From NCBI GenBank assembly GCA_005116835.1, contig SWDM01000016.1:411886-475885 (forward strand): DNA of 64,000 bases, in the 5' to 3' direction. The notes under the pieces are model-generated. The model had not been told where the DNA came from. It did not search any database and was given only the letters and a program-made list of their open reading frames with translations. Within the stretch, counting starts at the first letter, position 1. Every line of letters begins with the position of its first letter. This DNA comes from Nitrospira sp. GTDB taxonomy: Bacteria; Nitrospirota; Nitrospiria; Nitrospirales; Nitrospiraceae. The translations under genes were made by a program, and so were the position numbers. This document shows, in pieces, positions 17,468 to 27,674 of this stretch.

Positions 17468-18526
17468 CTACATCCTTAACAGACGAGCGACATCCTCCCG
17501 CGTCGCTCTAACGGTTTTCGGTTGGGCCGAAACGCTGATGGCGGTATCGGCATCTTTCAATCCATGGCCGGTCAAGGTACAGACCACGACCTCGCCTTCG
17601 CGCAATAGGCCTTGCTTGTTCAACTTCATGACGCCGGCCACCGAGGCGGCAGACGCAGGCTCACAGAATACCCCTTCCGTCACCGCCACTGTCCTATAGG
17701 CTTGGAGAATTTCTTCGTCGGTCACCGAATCGATCGCGCCAGAAGACTCTTTCACGGCGCTCAAGGCTGTTTCCCAGCTTGCAGGATTACCGATTCGGAT
17801 CGCCGTGGCCACCGTCTGTGGGTTCTCCACAATGCGGCCAAGCACAATGGGCGCGGCGCCGGCTGCCTGAAATCCGATCATGCGAGGCAACCGCGTGGAT
17901 TGATTGGCCGCGCGATATTCCCGATATCCCTTCCAATAGGCGGTAATGTTGCCGGCATTCCCCACCGGCAATACATGAACCGTCGGGGCATCGCCGAGCT
18001 GATCGCAGACTTCCATCGCGGCGGTTTTCTGCCCCTCGATCCGATAGGGATTGATCGAGTTGACCAGCTCGATGTGGTAGGTCGCGGATAATTCTTTCAC
18101 GATGGTCAAGGCCTGATCGAAGTTTCCTTCGATCTGGATGACTGTGGCCTGGTGCATCATGGCCTGGGACAGTTTCCCCATCGCAATTTTCCCGGCAGGA
18201 ATCAGCACATAGACCGCCAGTCCCGCCCGCGCGCCATAGGCGGCAGCGGAAGCGGACGTATTCCCCGTAGAGGCACAGATCACCGCCTTGGCGCCGGACT
18301 CAACGGCCTTCGAGATGGCCATCGTCATACCGCGATCCTTGAAGGATCCAGTCGGATTCATGCCTTCGAATTTGAGATGGAGATCGATGCCGGGGGCGAT
18401 CTGTTTCGCCAGTCGCGTCGCCCTGATGAGCGGAGTGTTGCCTTCCCCGATCGTCACCACCGGGGTGCGGTCGGTCACGGGGAGAAACTTCCGATACTCT
18501 TCGATCACACCATGCCAGCGATTCAT
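17468..18526 (-). CDS. thrC: Threonine synthase
   Basis: A PLP enzyme converting O-phosphohomoserine to threonine. The PLP lysine is in [11 protein letters not shown] near residue 64; the phosphate cup and the [19 protein letters not shown] glycine-rich loop follow. The C-terminal [13 protein letters not shown] is characteristic of the short, thrC class II/archaeal-bacterial type (352 residues). It uses the product of the upstream hom and the neighbouring putative kinase, and lies 4 bp after hom. Confidence 0.95.
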   Translation of the reverse strand: MNRWHGVIEEYRKFLPVTDRTPVVTIGEGNTPLIRATRLAKQIAPGIDLHLKFEGMNPTGSFKDRGMTMAISKAVESGAKAVICASTGNTSASAAAYGARAGLAVYVLIPAGKIAMGKLSQAMMHQATVIQIEGNFDQALTIVKELSATYHIELVNSINPYRIEGQKTAAMEVCDQLGDAPTVHVLPVGNAGNITAYWKGYREYRAANQSTRLPRMIGFQAAGAAPIVLGRIVENPQTVATAIRIGNPASWETALSAVKESSGAIDSVTDEEILQAYRTVAVTEGVFCEPASAASVAGVMKLNKQGLLREGEVVVCTLTGHGLKDADTAISVSAQPKTVRATREDVARLLRM

Positions 18527-18530
18527 CGCA

Positions 18531-19844
18531 TTACTCGTCCTTGCCCTCGACTCGAATCAAAGTGGTCGGCTCGGAAATGAAGGCCATGCGATTGATGGCT
18601 CGCAATGCCGCCTGAACATCGCGTTCCTTCGCGGTGTGGGTCTTGATCACGACCGGCACCGTCTGCCCTTCGCGCCGCCCCTGCTGAAGCACGGAAGAGA
18701 TGCTGATTCCGCATCGGCCCAGCTCTCCTGCGATTTGCGACAAGACGCCGGGACGGTCCAGCACCATGAACCGGAGGTAGTAGAGCGAGCTGATCTCTTC
18801 CATCGTCCGCATTCGAAGCGGCCGACGCTGGTCCTGCTGGAACGACGCAGGCGGCACTCGCCCGACCGCCCCTTTCAGCAGATTGCGCGCGATGGCAATC
18901 AGATCGCCCACCACTGCGCTGCCGGTCGGCATGGATCCCGCGCCACGGCCATAGAGCACCACATCGCCCACGGCATCGCCGACTAATTGAATCGCATTGT
19001 AGACTCCGTCGACTTGGGCGAGGGGAGACGAAGACGGCAGCATGGTGGGATGCACTCGAGCTTCGACTTCATTTCCGACCAACTTGGCGATGCCCAACAG
19101 CTTGATCGTGCAACCGAACTCTTTTGCGTAGGCGATATCGAGCGGCGTAATGTGGGTAATCCCCTCGGTATACAGATCCTTCACATTGACCGCGGTTCCA
19201 TAGGCCAGCGCCGCCAGAATCGCCAGTTTGTGCGCTGAATCGATACCGGCCACATCGAATGTCGGGTCCGCTTCGGCATAACCGGCCTGTTTCGCTTCGT
19301 CGAGCACCGCTTCGAAATTCTGGCCCTCACGGGTCATGCGCGAGAGGATATAATTGGCCGTCCCGTTGATGATCCCATAAATGGAATGGATAGTATTGGC
19401 TGCGAGCCCTTCCCTCAAGGCCTGGATGACGGGAATCCCTCCGCCCACACTCGCTTCAAATCCCAGATCCACCCCAGCGCGAGACGCAGCGGAAAATATT
19501 TCTTCTCCGTGTAACGCGAGCAGGGCCTTATTGGCGGTGACGACATGTTTGCCCGCCGCTATCGCTTCCAGGATAATGCGTTTGGCGATATCGCAGCCTC
19601 CGATCAGCTCGACGACGATATCGACCGACGGGTCGGCGAGAATCTGCTTTGCATCGGTCGTGAGGAGGCCGGGCGGTAATGCCAGACCCCGGTCGCGGGT
19701 GACATCGAGATCCGCAATCCGAACGATCTCGATCGGCACACCGACCCGGCGGCTGATCAAGGAGGCACTCTCCAAGAGAACCCTTGCGACGCCGGTTCCA
19801 ACCGTTCCAAACCCAACGATGCCGACGCCCACGCGCGAAATCAT
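18531..19844 (-). CDS. hom: Homoserine dehydrogenase with ACT domain
   Basis: A 437-residue NAD(P)-dependent enzyme making homoserine from aspartate semialdehyde. The Rossmann motif is [17 protein letters not shown] at the N-terminus; the catalytic region carries [15 protein letters not shown] and [15 protein letters not shown] with the conserved D and K. The C-terminal ACT domain ([20 protein letters not shown]) implies threonine feedback. The ATG overlaps the alaC stop by four bases (ATGA), so translation is coupled to that gene. Confidence 0.96.
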   Translation of the reverse strand: MISRVGVGIVGFGTVGTGVARVLLESASLISRRVGVPIEIVRIADLDVTRDRGLALPPGLLTTDAKQILADPSVDIVVELIGGCDIAKRIILEAIAAGKHVVTANKALLALHGEEIFSAASRAGVDLGFEASVGGGIPVIQALREGLAANTIHSIYGIINGTANYILSRMTREGQNFEAVLDEAKQAGYAEADPTFDVAGIDSAHKLAILAALAYGTAVNVKDLYTEGITHITPLDIAYAKEFGCTIKLLGIAKLVGNEVEARVHPTMLPSSSPLAQVDGVYNAIQLVGDAVGDVVLYGRGAGSMPTGSAVVGDLIAIARNLLKGAVGRVPPASFQQDQRRPLRMRTMEEISSLYYLRFMVLDRPGVLSQIAGELGRCGISISSVLQQGRREGQTVPVVIKTHTAKERDVQAALRAINRMAFISEPTTLIRVEGKDE

Positions 19845-21037
19845 GTTTCCGGCCCTTCAAGCTTAAGGGCTTTGCGGATGCCTCGAACCGCTTGCCTGGT
19901 GCGATGTTCGTTTTCGACGAGACCGAAACGCACATACTCGTCCCCGCCTTCACCAAACCCAATGCCGGGAGACACGGCGACTTTTGCGTCACGGAGCAGG
20001 AGCTTCGAAAACTCCAACGATCCCATCGACCGATACGGCAAGGGGATTCTGGCCCAGACGAACATGGTGGCGACAGGCTTATTGACCTGCCATCCGATAC
20101 GATTCAGTCCGCTCACGAGTACATCCCGACGTTTCTGATAGCGCAGCACTGTCTCTTTGACGCAATCTTGCGGCCCATTGAGGGCGATGACGCTGGCAAT
20201 CTGCAATGGTTGGAAAATACCGTAATCCAGATAGCTCTTGATCTTCGCCAGGGCTCCGACGACCTCGCGATTCCCGCAACAAAATCCCACGCGCCAACCT
20301 GGCATGTTGTAGGCCTTGGAGAGGGTATAGAATTCGACGCCGACATCCTTGGCTCCGGGGACTTGCAGAAAGCTCGGCGCCTTATATCCGTCGAACACCA
20401 AATCGGCATAGGCCAGATCGTGAATGACAATGACGTTATGTTCTTTGGCAAATGCGACGATCTTCGTGAAAAATCCGAGATCCGCCACCGCGGTAGTCGG
20501 ATTATGCGGAAAATTGATGACGAGGATCTTCGGCCGCGGGAAGGTCTGGCGATAGACTCTCTGTAGATCGTCGAAGAAGTCACTGTCGGGACGCAGCTCG
20601 ATCCCCCTGACTTCTCCCCCGGCGATAATGAAACTGTACATGTGAATGGGATAGGTCGGCGTCGGCGTCAGCACGACGTCACCGGGGCCGATCAACGCCA
20701 GCGCCAAATGCGCTAACCCCTCTTTGGAACCAATCGTGACGATGGTCTCGGTCTCAGGGTCTAGATCGACATCGTAATTCCGCTTGTACCATCCAGTGAT
20801 CGCCTGCCGCAGTTTCGTAATCCCGCGCGAGGCTGAGTAACGATGATTTTTCGCCTTTCGCGCCGCCTCGATCATCTTCTCGACGATATGGCTCGGCGTC
20901 GGCTGGTCAGGATTTCCCATTCCGAAATCGATAATGTCTTCGCCCTGCTGACGAGCCTCCAGCTTGAGACTCTGCACCTGGGCAAACACATAAGGCGGTA
21001 GCCGTTTGATACGATAAAATCCGTCGCCTAATCCCAC
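19841..21037 (-). CDS. alaC: Alanine-type aminotransferase (AlaC-like, class I/II)
   Basis: A PLP aminotransferase, about 398 residues, closely resembling E. coli AlaC (YfdZ) along its length: [45 protein letters not shown], and the PLP lysine in [15 protein letters not shown] near residue 240. AlaC makes alanine from pyruvate and glutamate. Why it heads a threonine operon is unclear; a role in aspartate-family nitrogen supply is possible. The start is the GTG at 21037, which has AGGGG upstream; an in-frame TTG at 21055 is less likely. LL-diaminopimelate aminotransferase is a more distant alternative. Confidence 0.87.
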   Translation of the reverse strand: MGLGDGFYRIKRLPPYVFAQVQSLKLEARQQGEDIIDFGMGNPDQPTPSHIVEKMIEAARKAKNHRYSASRGITKLRQAITGWYKRNYDVDLDPETETIVTIGSKEGLAHLALALIGPGDVVLTPTPTYPIHMYSFIIAGGEVRGIELRPDSDFFDDLQRVYRQTFPRPKILVINFPHNPTTAVADLGFFTKIVAFAKEHNVIVIHDLAYADLVFDGYKAPSFLQVPGAKDVGVEFYTLSKAYNMPGWRVGFCCGNREVVGALAKIKSYLDYGIFQPLQIASVIALNGPQDCVKETVLRYQKRRDVLVSGLNRIGWQVNKPVATMFVWARIPLPYRSMGSLEFSKLLLRDAKVAVSPGIGFGEGGDEYVRFGLVENEHRTRQAVRGIRKALKLEGPET

Positions 21038-21319
21038 AAGATCCCCTGTCCGCAATCTTTACGCGCGCGGAAACATCGCATGATCGCCCTCCGCCTCGTT
21101 AGGGGGCCTATTCTAATGGCGCAGAGCGTATCTAGTCAAATTATGTCGTGATTCTGTGGGGTTCGGTATTCCAGCCGCTGGACTGACCAGGCGGCTGGAC
21201 CACCGACTCGCCCTCCCGGTCCTTGCCCCTCTCAGTGAGTTTCTGTTACAACTGCAAGGCCTTTCGCACTCATCGCACAACGCAATTTCTCCTGACTCAC
21301 ATAGGGAATCGGAGGGTCC

Positions 21320-22033
21320 GTGCCACGACTTGGGGTAAACATCGACCATGTGGCCACGTTGCGGCAGGCCCGTGGTGGAACCGACCCGGACCCCCTTGCC
21401 GCCGCAGTGCTGGTAGAACTGGCCGGGGCCGACGGCATCGTCGTCCACCTCAGGGAAGACCGGCGCCATATTCAAGACCGCGATCTTCGCCTCTTGCGGG
21501 AAGTCATCCATACAAAGCTCGACTTGGAGATGGCCGCCGATGAGACGATGGCCCAAATTGCTCTGGGGATCAAGCCTGATCTCGTCACGCTCGTCCCCGA
21601 AAAACGCCAGGAGCTGACGACTGAAGGAGGCCTGGACGTTGCCGGCCACAAGGATCGCATCCACAAAATCGTCGCCCTGCTACAAGCCGGAGGTATTCCC
21701 GTCAGTCTCTTCATCGAACCGGACTTAGCCCAAGTCAAAGCCGCTCATAGAGTCTCTGCGGATTTCGTCGAACTCCATACGGGCCGCTACGCCAATGCCA
21801 AACGATCGAAAGAAGCCGAGGCAGAAGTGGAAGCCATTACGCAAGCCGCGAAGCTCTCCGCCAAACTTGGAATGGGCGTCAATGCCGGGCACGGCTTGGA
21901 CTATCACAACCTGTCTGGACTGACTCACATTCCGGAGATCGTCGAATACAATATCGGCCACAGCATCATTGCTCGGGCGGTGCTGGTAGGCCTCGACCAG
22001 GCCGTACGGGAAATGAAAGCGTTGTTGAGTTGA
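21320..22033 (+). CDS. pdxJ: Pyridoxine 5'-phosphate synthase
   Basis: A TIM-barrel enzyme that closes the pyridoxine ring from 3-amino-1-hydroxyacetone 1-phosphate and DXP. The N-terminal [18 protein letters not shown] is highly conserved, as are [32 protein letters not shown] and [11 protein letters not shown]. At 237 residues it has the normal length. The start is GTG at 21320 with GGAGGG upstream. The 264-bp gap to divergent alaC holds no recognised gene. In many bacteria pdxJ is followed by acpS; here the 150 bp between pdxJ and nnr contain no coding sequence. Confidence 0.96.
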   Translation: MPRLGVNIDHVATLRQARGGTDPDPLAAAVLVELAGADGIVVHLREDRRHIQDRDLRLLREVIHTKLDLEMAADETMAQIALGIKPDLVTLVPEKRQELTTEGGLDVAGHKDRIHKIVALLQAGGIPVSLFIEPDLAQVKAAHRVSADFVELHTGRYANAKRSKEAEAEVEAITQAAKLSAKLGMGVNAGHGLDYHNLSGLTHIPEIVEYNIGHSIIARAVLVGLDQAVREMKALLS

Positions 22034-22182
22034 ACCATCATGCCGGCCCAGGCGCCCTGCGTTTCTCCACCGACGACGCGATTCGCCCTTGTCATGACAT
22101 TGCGACGTAAGTACCAGGCCTCTGTTCTTCCTGCCCTCAACCGATTCCTCATGCGGGATTGCTCCCCTGCGCAAGGCGACCG

Positions 22183-23733
22183 ATGAAGATCGTAACTGGA
22201 GCCGAGATGCAGACGCTTGATCGCCGCACAATGACCGAAGCGCATGTCCCCAGTGCCGTCTTAATGGAGCGGGCGGGCGAGGGAATTGTCAGACATCTGG
22301 AGCAGCGCTACGGACCGTTGCGAGGCAAGACCGTCACGATCCTCTGCGGAAAAGGAAATAACGGAGGAGACGGTTTGGTTGTGGCTCGGCTGCTGCACCG
22401 CCGACGCGCGCTGGTTCATGTGGTGCTCCTCACGCCGATGACCGACCTGAGCCGCGATACGGCAGTCATGTATCGTCGGTTCGTTCGAGTCGCCGGACGG
22501 GCAGCGATCCTTCGATTCCGCTCTGCTGACCAGATGAAACCCCTCCTCTCCTCCAGCGATATCCTTGTCGATGCCCTCCTTGGCACAGGATTGTCGTCCG
22601 TCGTGACAGGACCCTATCGTGAAGCCATCGACCTCATGAACAGCGCCGGGAAACCGATCGTCGCAATCGATATCCCGTCCGGGCTCCATGCCGACAGCGG
22701 CGCGATCCTGGGACAAGCGATCCGCGCCACATTGACCATCGCCTGCGGTCTCCCAAAGCTCGGCTGTTATGTCGATGCGGGGATGGACCGGGCCGGCGCA
22801 ATCCTTGTTGCCGATATCGGCATTCCGCCCGCCTATGTGGAGGCCATCGAGAGCCGCACCCTCCTCCTGACAAGCGACAGCGCGTTTCGGTCTCTACCGG
22901 AGCGCAGGCCCTCTTCCCATAAAGGAACGTTCGGTCATGCGGGAATTATTGCCGGGTCGGTGGGGAAAACCGGCGCGGCAGCCTTGGCAGCCAGGGCCGC
23001 TCTCCGCGTTGGAGCCGGCCTGGTGACCGTGGCCACACCCAACAGCGTCAACGATGTGCTGGAAGCAAAATTACTGGAAGCGATGACGATACCGATGCCT
23101 GAAACGAAGGCGCGCACACTCGCCCGCTCAGGACTCGATCGTATCGTCGCCTTTATCCAGGCCCGCACGGCAATCGCCTGCGGCCCAGGACTCTCGACTC
23201 ACCCTGAGACGGTTGAACTCGTACAGTCCCTCGTGAAGCACCTGGATCGTCCCTCTGTCCTCGATGCCGATGCGCTCAATGCCTTAGCCGGACGAGTCTC
23301 GTTGCTGACCGAATGCAAAGTTGCCCCCATCCTGACCCCCCACCCTGGTGAGATGGCCCGGCTCGAACCAGGAGCCACCACACAGACAGTGAATGCAGAC
23401 CGAATCGGCACGGCCAGACGATTTGCCCAAGAACGCGGCGCGTTTGTCGTCTTGAAAGGCGCGCGAACTGTCATTGCCAGGCCCGACGGGCTTGTCGCCA
23501 TTTGTCCAACCGGTAATCCCGGCATGGCCACGGCCGGGACCGGCGACGTGTTGACCGGAATGATCGCCGGCCTACTGGCGCAGGGGGTTCCCGCATGGGA
23601 CGCCGCCTGTGCCGCGACCTATTTTCATGGATCAGCCGGCGACCTGGCAGCCCAACAGCTCGGACAGGCCGGGATGCTTGCCGGCGACCTCATTGCTCAG
23701 ATTCCTTATGCGCTCCAGCGGACGACGACCTAG
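22183..23733 (+). CDS. nnr: Bifunctional NAD(P)H-hydrate epimerase / ADP-dependent dehydratase
   Basis: A two-domain metabolite repair enzyme. The N-terminal YjeF-N epimerase domain starts MKIVTGAEMQTLDRRTM and carries VTILCGKGNNGGDGLVVARL and VDALLGTGLSS. The C-terminal carbohydrate-kinase-like dehydratase has SHKGTFGHAGIIAGSVGKTG, AIACGPGLSTHPETVEL, ILTPHPGEMARL and TAGTGDVLTGMIAGLLAQG. It repairs damaged NAD(P)HX. The ATG at 22183 has AAGG shortly upstream; the frame is open from 22159. It is followed after 1 bp by tsaE, a common pairing. Confidence 0.95.
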   Translation: MKIVTGAEMQTLDRRTMTEAHVPSAVLMERAGEGIVRHLEQRYGPLRGKTVTILCGKGNNGGDGLVVARLLHRRRALVHVVLLTPMTDLSRDTAVMYRRFVRVAGRAAILRFRSADQMKPLLSSSDILVDALLGTGLSSVVTGPYREAIDLMNSAGKPIVAIDIPSGLHADSGAILGQAIRATLTIACGLPKLGCYVDAGMDRAGAILVADIGIPPAYVEAIESRTLLLTSDSAFRSLPERRPSSHKGTFGHAGIIAGSVGKTGAAALAARAALRVGAGLVTVATPNSVNDVLEAKLLEAMTIPMPETKARTLARSGLDRIVAFIQARTAIACGPGLSTHPETVELVQSLVKHLDRPSVLDADALNALAGRVSLLTECKVAPILTPHPGEMARLEPGATTQTVNADRIGTARRFAQERGAFVVLKGARTVIARPDGLVAICPTGNPGMATAGTGDVLTGMIAGLLAQGVPAWDAACAATYFHGSAGDLAAQQLGQAGMLAGDLIAQIPYALQRTTT

Positions 23734-23734
23734 C

Positions 23735-24304
23735 ATGACCAAGCCAACCAAAGTGACGCCGCCTACCGCTCGCCGCAGCGCCGCGTCAAGCCTGCCATGG
23801 AATCTGGTGTCCACCTCGGCACAACAGACCGATCGTCTAGGCCAAGCGATCGGCCACGCGCTTCGTGGGGGGGAAACGATTGCACTCTACGGACCGCTCG
23901 GAGCCGGCAAGACGGCTCTTGTTCGTGGACTTGCGCAGGGCCTTGGGGCATTGCCGACATCCGTCACCAGCCCGACCTTCGTCATGATTCACGAGTACGA
24001 TCAAGGACGCCTGCCGCTTGCCCATGTGGATCTCTACCGTATCGGTTCGCCTCGCGAGCTGGAATCGACGGGACTAACCGAGTATTTCTCCGGCAAGACC
24101 GTGACCGCAATAGAATGGGCCGACAAAGGTCTTGCTTCGCTGCCCCATGACCGGATCGAGATCGCGCTGAACCATCGTGCCGAGCGAAGCCGGACGATCC
24201 TGTTGCGCGCGACGGGGCCGAAGTCTGAGGAGATTCTCGCCCTCGCCCGCAGGCAGTACGGCAAGACCGGAAGGTTCGCCAGACATCGCCAGGCAGAGCC
24301 TTGA
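23735..24304 (+). CDS. tsaE: tRNA threonylcarbamoyladenosine biosynthesis ATPase TsaE
   Basis: A P-loop ATPase needed for t6A37 modification together with TsaB, TsaC and TsaD, none of which is in the window. Walker A is LYGPLGAGKTALVRGLA near residue 50; SPTFVMIHEY, HVDLYRI and the TAIEWADKG segment fit the family. The start at ATG 23735 comes 1 bp after the nnr stop. An N-terminal extension of about 25 residues is poor in conservation, and the C-terminus has a basic tail (RRQYGKTGRFARHRQAEP) longer than usual. Confidence 0.93.
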   Translation: MTKPTKVTPPTARRSAASSLPWNLVSTSAQQTDRLGQAIGHALRGGETIALYGPLGAGKTALVRGLAQGLGALPTSVTSPTFVMIHEYDQGRLPLAHVDLYRIGSPRELESTGLTEYFSGKTVTAIEWADKGLASLPHDRIEIALNHRAERSRTILLRATGPKSEEILALARRQYGKTGRFARHRQAEP

Positions 24305-24326
24305 AGAAGGGGAACACGACGGGGTC

Positions 24327-24671
24327 ATGATTAGGCTTATACTGGTTGGCGTGCTGCTGCTCCTCTCCCTGGCTTTTTTTCTTCAGAACCAGGAACAGGA
24401 AGTCACGCTCCGATACTTCTTTGGACTCTTTGAAGCCTCAACGCCGATCTATAAGCCCATCCTGGCCGGATTTGCGGTCGGACTGCTGGTCACCGCTATT
24501 CTTCTTTTTCCCCCATGGGTGCGGAGCCGTATCGACCTCCGACGAAAAACCAAAGCCTTACAGGAAGCGGAAGTGGACTTGGAGCAATTACGCCACTCAC
24601 TCGAAAAAGCCACAGGCCGCATAGCCCCGACCTTGACCGACGAACCCTACCGAGACCGACAGGATGAGTGA
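24327..24671 (+). CDS. LapA-domain (DUF1049) membrane protein
   Basis: A 114-residue protein with two transmembrane helices: LILVGVLLLLSLAFFLQNQE and PILAGFAVGLLVTAILLFPP. The short turn between them (VTLRYFFGLFEASTPIYKP) is typical of lipopolysaccharide assembly LapA/YciS family proteins. A cytoplasmic coiled-coil segment (KTKALQEAEVDLEQLRHSLEK) follows. Its stop overlaps the mutS start by eight bases, so the two genes are co-transcribed. Function is unknown beyond the family. Confidence 0.88.
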   Translation: MIRLILVGVLLLLSLAFFLQNQEQEVTLRYFFGLFEASTPIYKPILAGFAVGLLVTAILLFPPWVRSRIDLRRKTKALQEAEVDLEQLRHSLEKATGRIAPTLTDEPYRDRQDE

Positions 24672-27330
24672 CACAGACTCCTCTCCGTTGATGCGGCAAT
24701 ACCGCGAGGTCAAACGGGGCTATCCCGACGCCATCCTGTTGTTCCGCGTCGGCGACTTCTATGAAATGTTTTACGAGGATGCGCAGATCGCCTCTAAGCT
24801 ACTGTCCATTGCCCTCACCTCTCGCGACAAATCCAGCGCCAACCCGGTTCCGCTCTGCGGAGTGCCTTACCATGCGGCGCAAGGGTATATCGCGAAACTG
24901 CTCAAGGCCGGGCGAACCGTCGCGCTCTGCGAGCAGGTCGAGGATCCGAAACTCGCAAAGGGTCTTGTGCGCCGCGAAGTCGTTCGTGTGTATACGCCGG
25001 GCACACTGATCGATACGGAATTTCTTCCTCCCGGAGAATCGCACTTTCTGGCGGCCGTCGCCTTCTCCGATACCGCGGCCGCTTCCGCCAAGGAGCTCTC
25101 ACTCATTGGACTGGCTTCGCTGGACCTGTCCACTGGAGAGTTTTGGGTCATCGAGTTCCAGGGGGTACAGTCGGAGAGCCAACTCATGGACGAACTGGCT
25201 CGGTTGGAGCCACGAGAAGTACTTCACCACGGCTCCACGGCAGATGCCGGATTTTGTCTGGCTCGATTGCGTGGACCACGGCTCTGCCCACAACCTTTGA
25301 CCTCTTTCAACCCCAAAGATGCCGCGCAACTGCTCCAGGAACAGTTTGCGGTGCACTCGCTCGATGGATTCGGCTGCCGTGGCCTGACCGCCGGGATTGG
25401 GGCAGCCGGAGCGATTCTGCGATATGTTCGGGAAACCCAACCGACAGCTTCCCTCGCCCACCTCCGCCGCTTGCACAGGCGCTGGAGTGGAGACGCGATG
25501 CATTTGGACAGCGCGACGATTCGCAATCTGGAACTCGTACGGCCATTGGAGACCGGTGAACACCGATCCGGACAGGACCAGCCGACGGTCCTGTCGGTAT
25601 TGGACCGCACTGCGACGGCTATGGGCAGCCGTTTGTTGCGAGAGTGGCTCGTTAGGCCGCTCCTCAATCGCGAGGCTATTCAGGCTCGGCTCGATGCGGT
25701 CGGAGAGCTGAAAGACCGGCTTCACCAACGAGTGCCGCTCAGGACCACGCTCCGTACTGTGCAAGATATCGCCAGGTTGAGCAGCCGAGTGACGCTGGGC
25801 GTCGCCGGCCCCCGTGAGTTACTCGCGCTACAACAATCCGTGAATGCTTTGCCGGAATTACGATCCCACCTCCAACTGTTCCGCGCTTCGCTGCTGGCCA
25901 ATATCCGCGAATCATGGGACGACTGCCGCGATGTGCATGACGCGATCGAGCAGGCCATCAAGCCGGATGCTCCGATCACACTCCGTGATGGCGGCCTCAT
26001 TCGTGAAAGCTACCATGCCGGAGTCGATGAACTCCGCAAAGCGAGCACAGAAGGCAAGGGCTGGATTGCCTCGCTGGAAGCCAAAGAGCGGGAGCGAACG
26101 GGGATCGACTCGTTGAAAGTCCGCTACAACCATATATTTGGCTACTATATCGAAATTACCAAGACGCACCTGGCCCGAATCCCGCCCGATTACATTCGCA
26201 AACAGACCCTGGTCAATGCCGAACGATTCATGACCCCGGAGCTGAAAGAGCTAGAAGAGCGAGTCACTGGCGCTGAGATAAAACTCCTGGCGCTCGAGCA
26301 GGAGCTGTTCGAACAATTGTGCAAACGCTTGGCAATCGAGATGCCTCGCCTTCAAGCCATGGCCCAAACCGTCGCGTTGCTCGACGTCCTCGCCGGACTG
26401 GCCGAGACCGCCGCCTTACATCGATACGTCAAACCCCTCGTCGATGAAAGTAGCACGATCCTCATTCGGGAAGGCCGCCATCCTGTCGTCGAGCAGCTTA
26501 GCAGGGATCTGACCTTCGTACCCAACGACACAGCCCTCGACTGCGAGGGTAACCGGCTGGTGATCCTCACCGGACCCAACATGGCGGGGAAAAGTACTTA
26601 CCTCCGCCAAGTCGCACTGATCGTCCTATTGGCGCAGATCGGAAGCTTCGTCCCGGCGAGCGAGGCCCACATCGGACTGGTGGATCGGATTTTCACAAGG
26701 GTAGGAGCCTCCGACAATTTGGCCGCAGGACAGAGCACCTTTATGGTGGAGATGATCGAATCCGCCCTCATTCTCAACAGTGCGACCGCTCGCAGCTTGA
26801 TCCTCTTGGATGAGATCGGACGGGGAACCAGCACCTACGATGGACTGAGCATCGCCTGGGCCATTGCGGAACATATCCAAGACCGCCGGTACCTGGGAGC
26901 CAGGACACTCTTCGCGACCCACTATCACGAAATGACCCAGCTGGAGGGGCTACGCGAGGGGATCAGAAACTACTGCGTGGCGGTTCAGGAACGGGATGGC
27001 GACGTGGTCTTCCTGCGTAAAATTGTGCCGGGCGGCGCAGACCGCAGCTACGGGATTCATGTGGCTAAACTAGCGGGACTCCCTTCGACCGTGATCGCCA
27101 GGGCGCAGCAAGTGCTGGCCCAGTTGGAACAGCCCGATACCACCATTGAAGATACCGTCACAGCTTCAAGGGAAAAACCACCACAGGACTCGCTGCCCCT
27201 TCCCCATCCGATCTTCGAGGAGATGAAACAGATCGACCTCTTCTCCATGACCCCGCTCGACGCGCTCAACCGCCTTGCCGATCTCCAACGCCGGATCGGC
27301 CCGAGTGGCCCATACGATCGCGGAGAATAA
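24664..27330 (+). CDS. mutS: DNA mismatch repair protein MutS
   Basis: An 888-residue mismatch-recognition ATPase. The N-terminal mismatch domain has PLMRQYREVKRGYPDAILLF and FYEMFYEDA, which includes the F-x-E wedge. The ATPase domain has Walker A TGPNMAGKST near residue 636, Walker B LILLDEIGRGTSTYDGLS and the DNLAAGQSTFMVEM signature. Length is slightly above the E. coli MutS (853). It overlaps the LapA-domain gene by eight bases. Its last 67 bases are part of a 93-bp sequence repeated at 45019-45111. A normal terminator after mutS is missing (see findings), and the downstream frame is a truncated tolC-like gene on the opposite strand. Confidence 0.97.
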   Translation: MSDTDSSPLMRQYREVKRGYPDAILLFRVGDFYEMFYEDAQIASKLLSIALTSRDKSSANPVPLCGVPYHAAQGYIAKLLKAGRTVALCEQVEDPKLAKGLVRREVVRVYTPGTLIDTEFLPPGESHFLAAVAFSDTAAASAKELSLIGLASLDLSTGEFWVIEFQGVQSESQLMDELARLEPREVLHHGSTADAGFCLARLRGPRLCPQPLTSFNPKDAAQLLQEQFAVHSLDGFGCRGLTAGIGAAGAILRYVRETQPTASLAHLRRLHRRWSGDAMHLDSATIRNLELVRPLETGEHRSGQDQPTVLSVLDRTATAMGSRLLREWLVRPLLNREAIQARLDAVGELKDRLHQRVPLRTTLRTVQDIARLSSRVTLGVAGPRELLALQQSVNALPELRSHLQLFRASLLANIRESWDDCRDVHDAIEQAIKPDAPITLRDGGLIRESYHAGVDELRKASTEGKGWIASLEAKERERTGIDSLKVRYNHIFGYYIEITKTHLARIPPDYIRKQTLVNAERFMTPELKELEERVTGAEIKLLALEQELFEQLCKRLAIEMPRLQAMAQTVALLDVLAGLAETAALHRYVKPLVDESSTILIREGRHPVVEQLSRDLTFVPNDTALDCEGNRLVILTGPNMAGKSTYLRQVALIVLLAQIGSFVPASEAHIGLVDRIFTRVGASDNLAAGQSTFMVEMIESALILNSATARSLILLDEIGRGTSTYDGLSIAWAIAEHIQDRRYLGARTLFATHYHEMTQLEGLREGIRNYCVAVQERDGDVVFLRKIVPGGADRSYGIHVAKLAGLPSTVIARAQQVLAQLEQPDTTIEDTVTASREKPPQDSLPLPHPIFEEMKQIDLFSMTPLDALNRLADLQRRIGPSGPYDRGE

Positions 27331-27356
27331 AAAAAGCGGCACCCCCTTTCGGAGAT
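27264..27356 (+). repeat. Proximal direct repeat (end of mutS and flanking 26 bp)
   Basis: These 93 bases match 45019-45111 in the same orientation with four mismatches, at positions 27270, 27276, 27282 and 27288. All four are synonymous third codon positions of mutS. From 27289 to 27356 the two copies are identical (68 bases). Bases 27336-27356 contain only the left arm of a terminator whose intact form is in the distal copy. Confidence 0.92.
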
Positions 27357-27565
27357 ACGCACGGGCTGCTTCGATCCGTTCCTTATAGAGGAGCACATCG
27401 GGATTATTGTCGACCGCTGCAGCCAATGCGCCGCGCAGGGTCAAACGAAGTATCGATGGAGGTGACGATGGAGTTGGTCCTGAGGGCTCTCCGCTAGCTG
27501 ATGTCCAACAGAACAAGGCCTTCGATCATCAGAAGACTCGTGAACATTCTCATCGTTTGGTTCAT
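27357..27565 (-). pseudogene. Truncated TolC-like outer-membrane efflux gene
   Basis: On the minus strand, an ATG at 27565 starts a signal-peptide-like stretch (MNQTMRMFTSLLMIEG). One base out of frame, the sequence continues as LRLTLRGALAAAVDNNPDVLL and then YKERIEAARA, the classic TolC N-terminal helix pattern (L-T-L-x-x-A-L-x-x-A-x-x-N-N-P). The gene stops abruptly after about 60 residues at 27357, exactly where the mutS-end repeat begins, so over 85 percent is missing. It stands directly downstream of hlyD, the usual place for a type I secretion tolC. The shift between leader and mature part could be a real frameshift or an alternative start at 27516. Confidence 0.72.
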
Positions 27566-27674
27566 CGTCACCAATCTTTCCCTACCCCGACCTGATCGAA
27601 ACGCAGGTAACCCGACAGATCTGGCGCAGTGGCTCATCTACTTGCTCACGGTGTGGAGATAGTTCGACGAGCGC

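Noticed and set aside
21056..21319. Riboswitch or leader between alaC and pdxJ
   Set aside because: No conserved aptamer pattern or terminator was recognised in this divergent gap.
22034..22182. acpS gene between pdxJ and nnr
   Set aside because: Expected from gene order in other bacteria, but the 149 bp contain no open frame of that kind.
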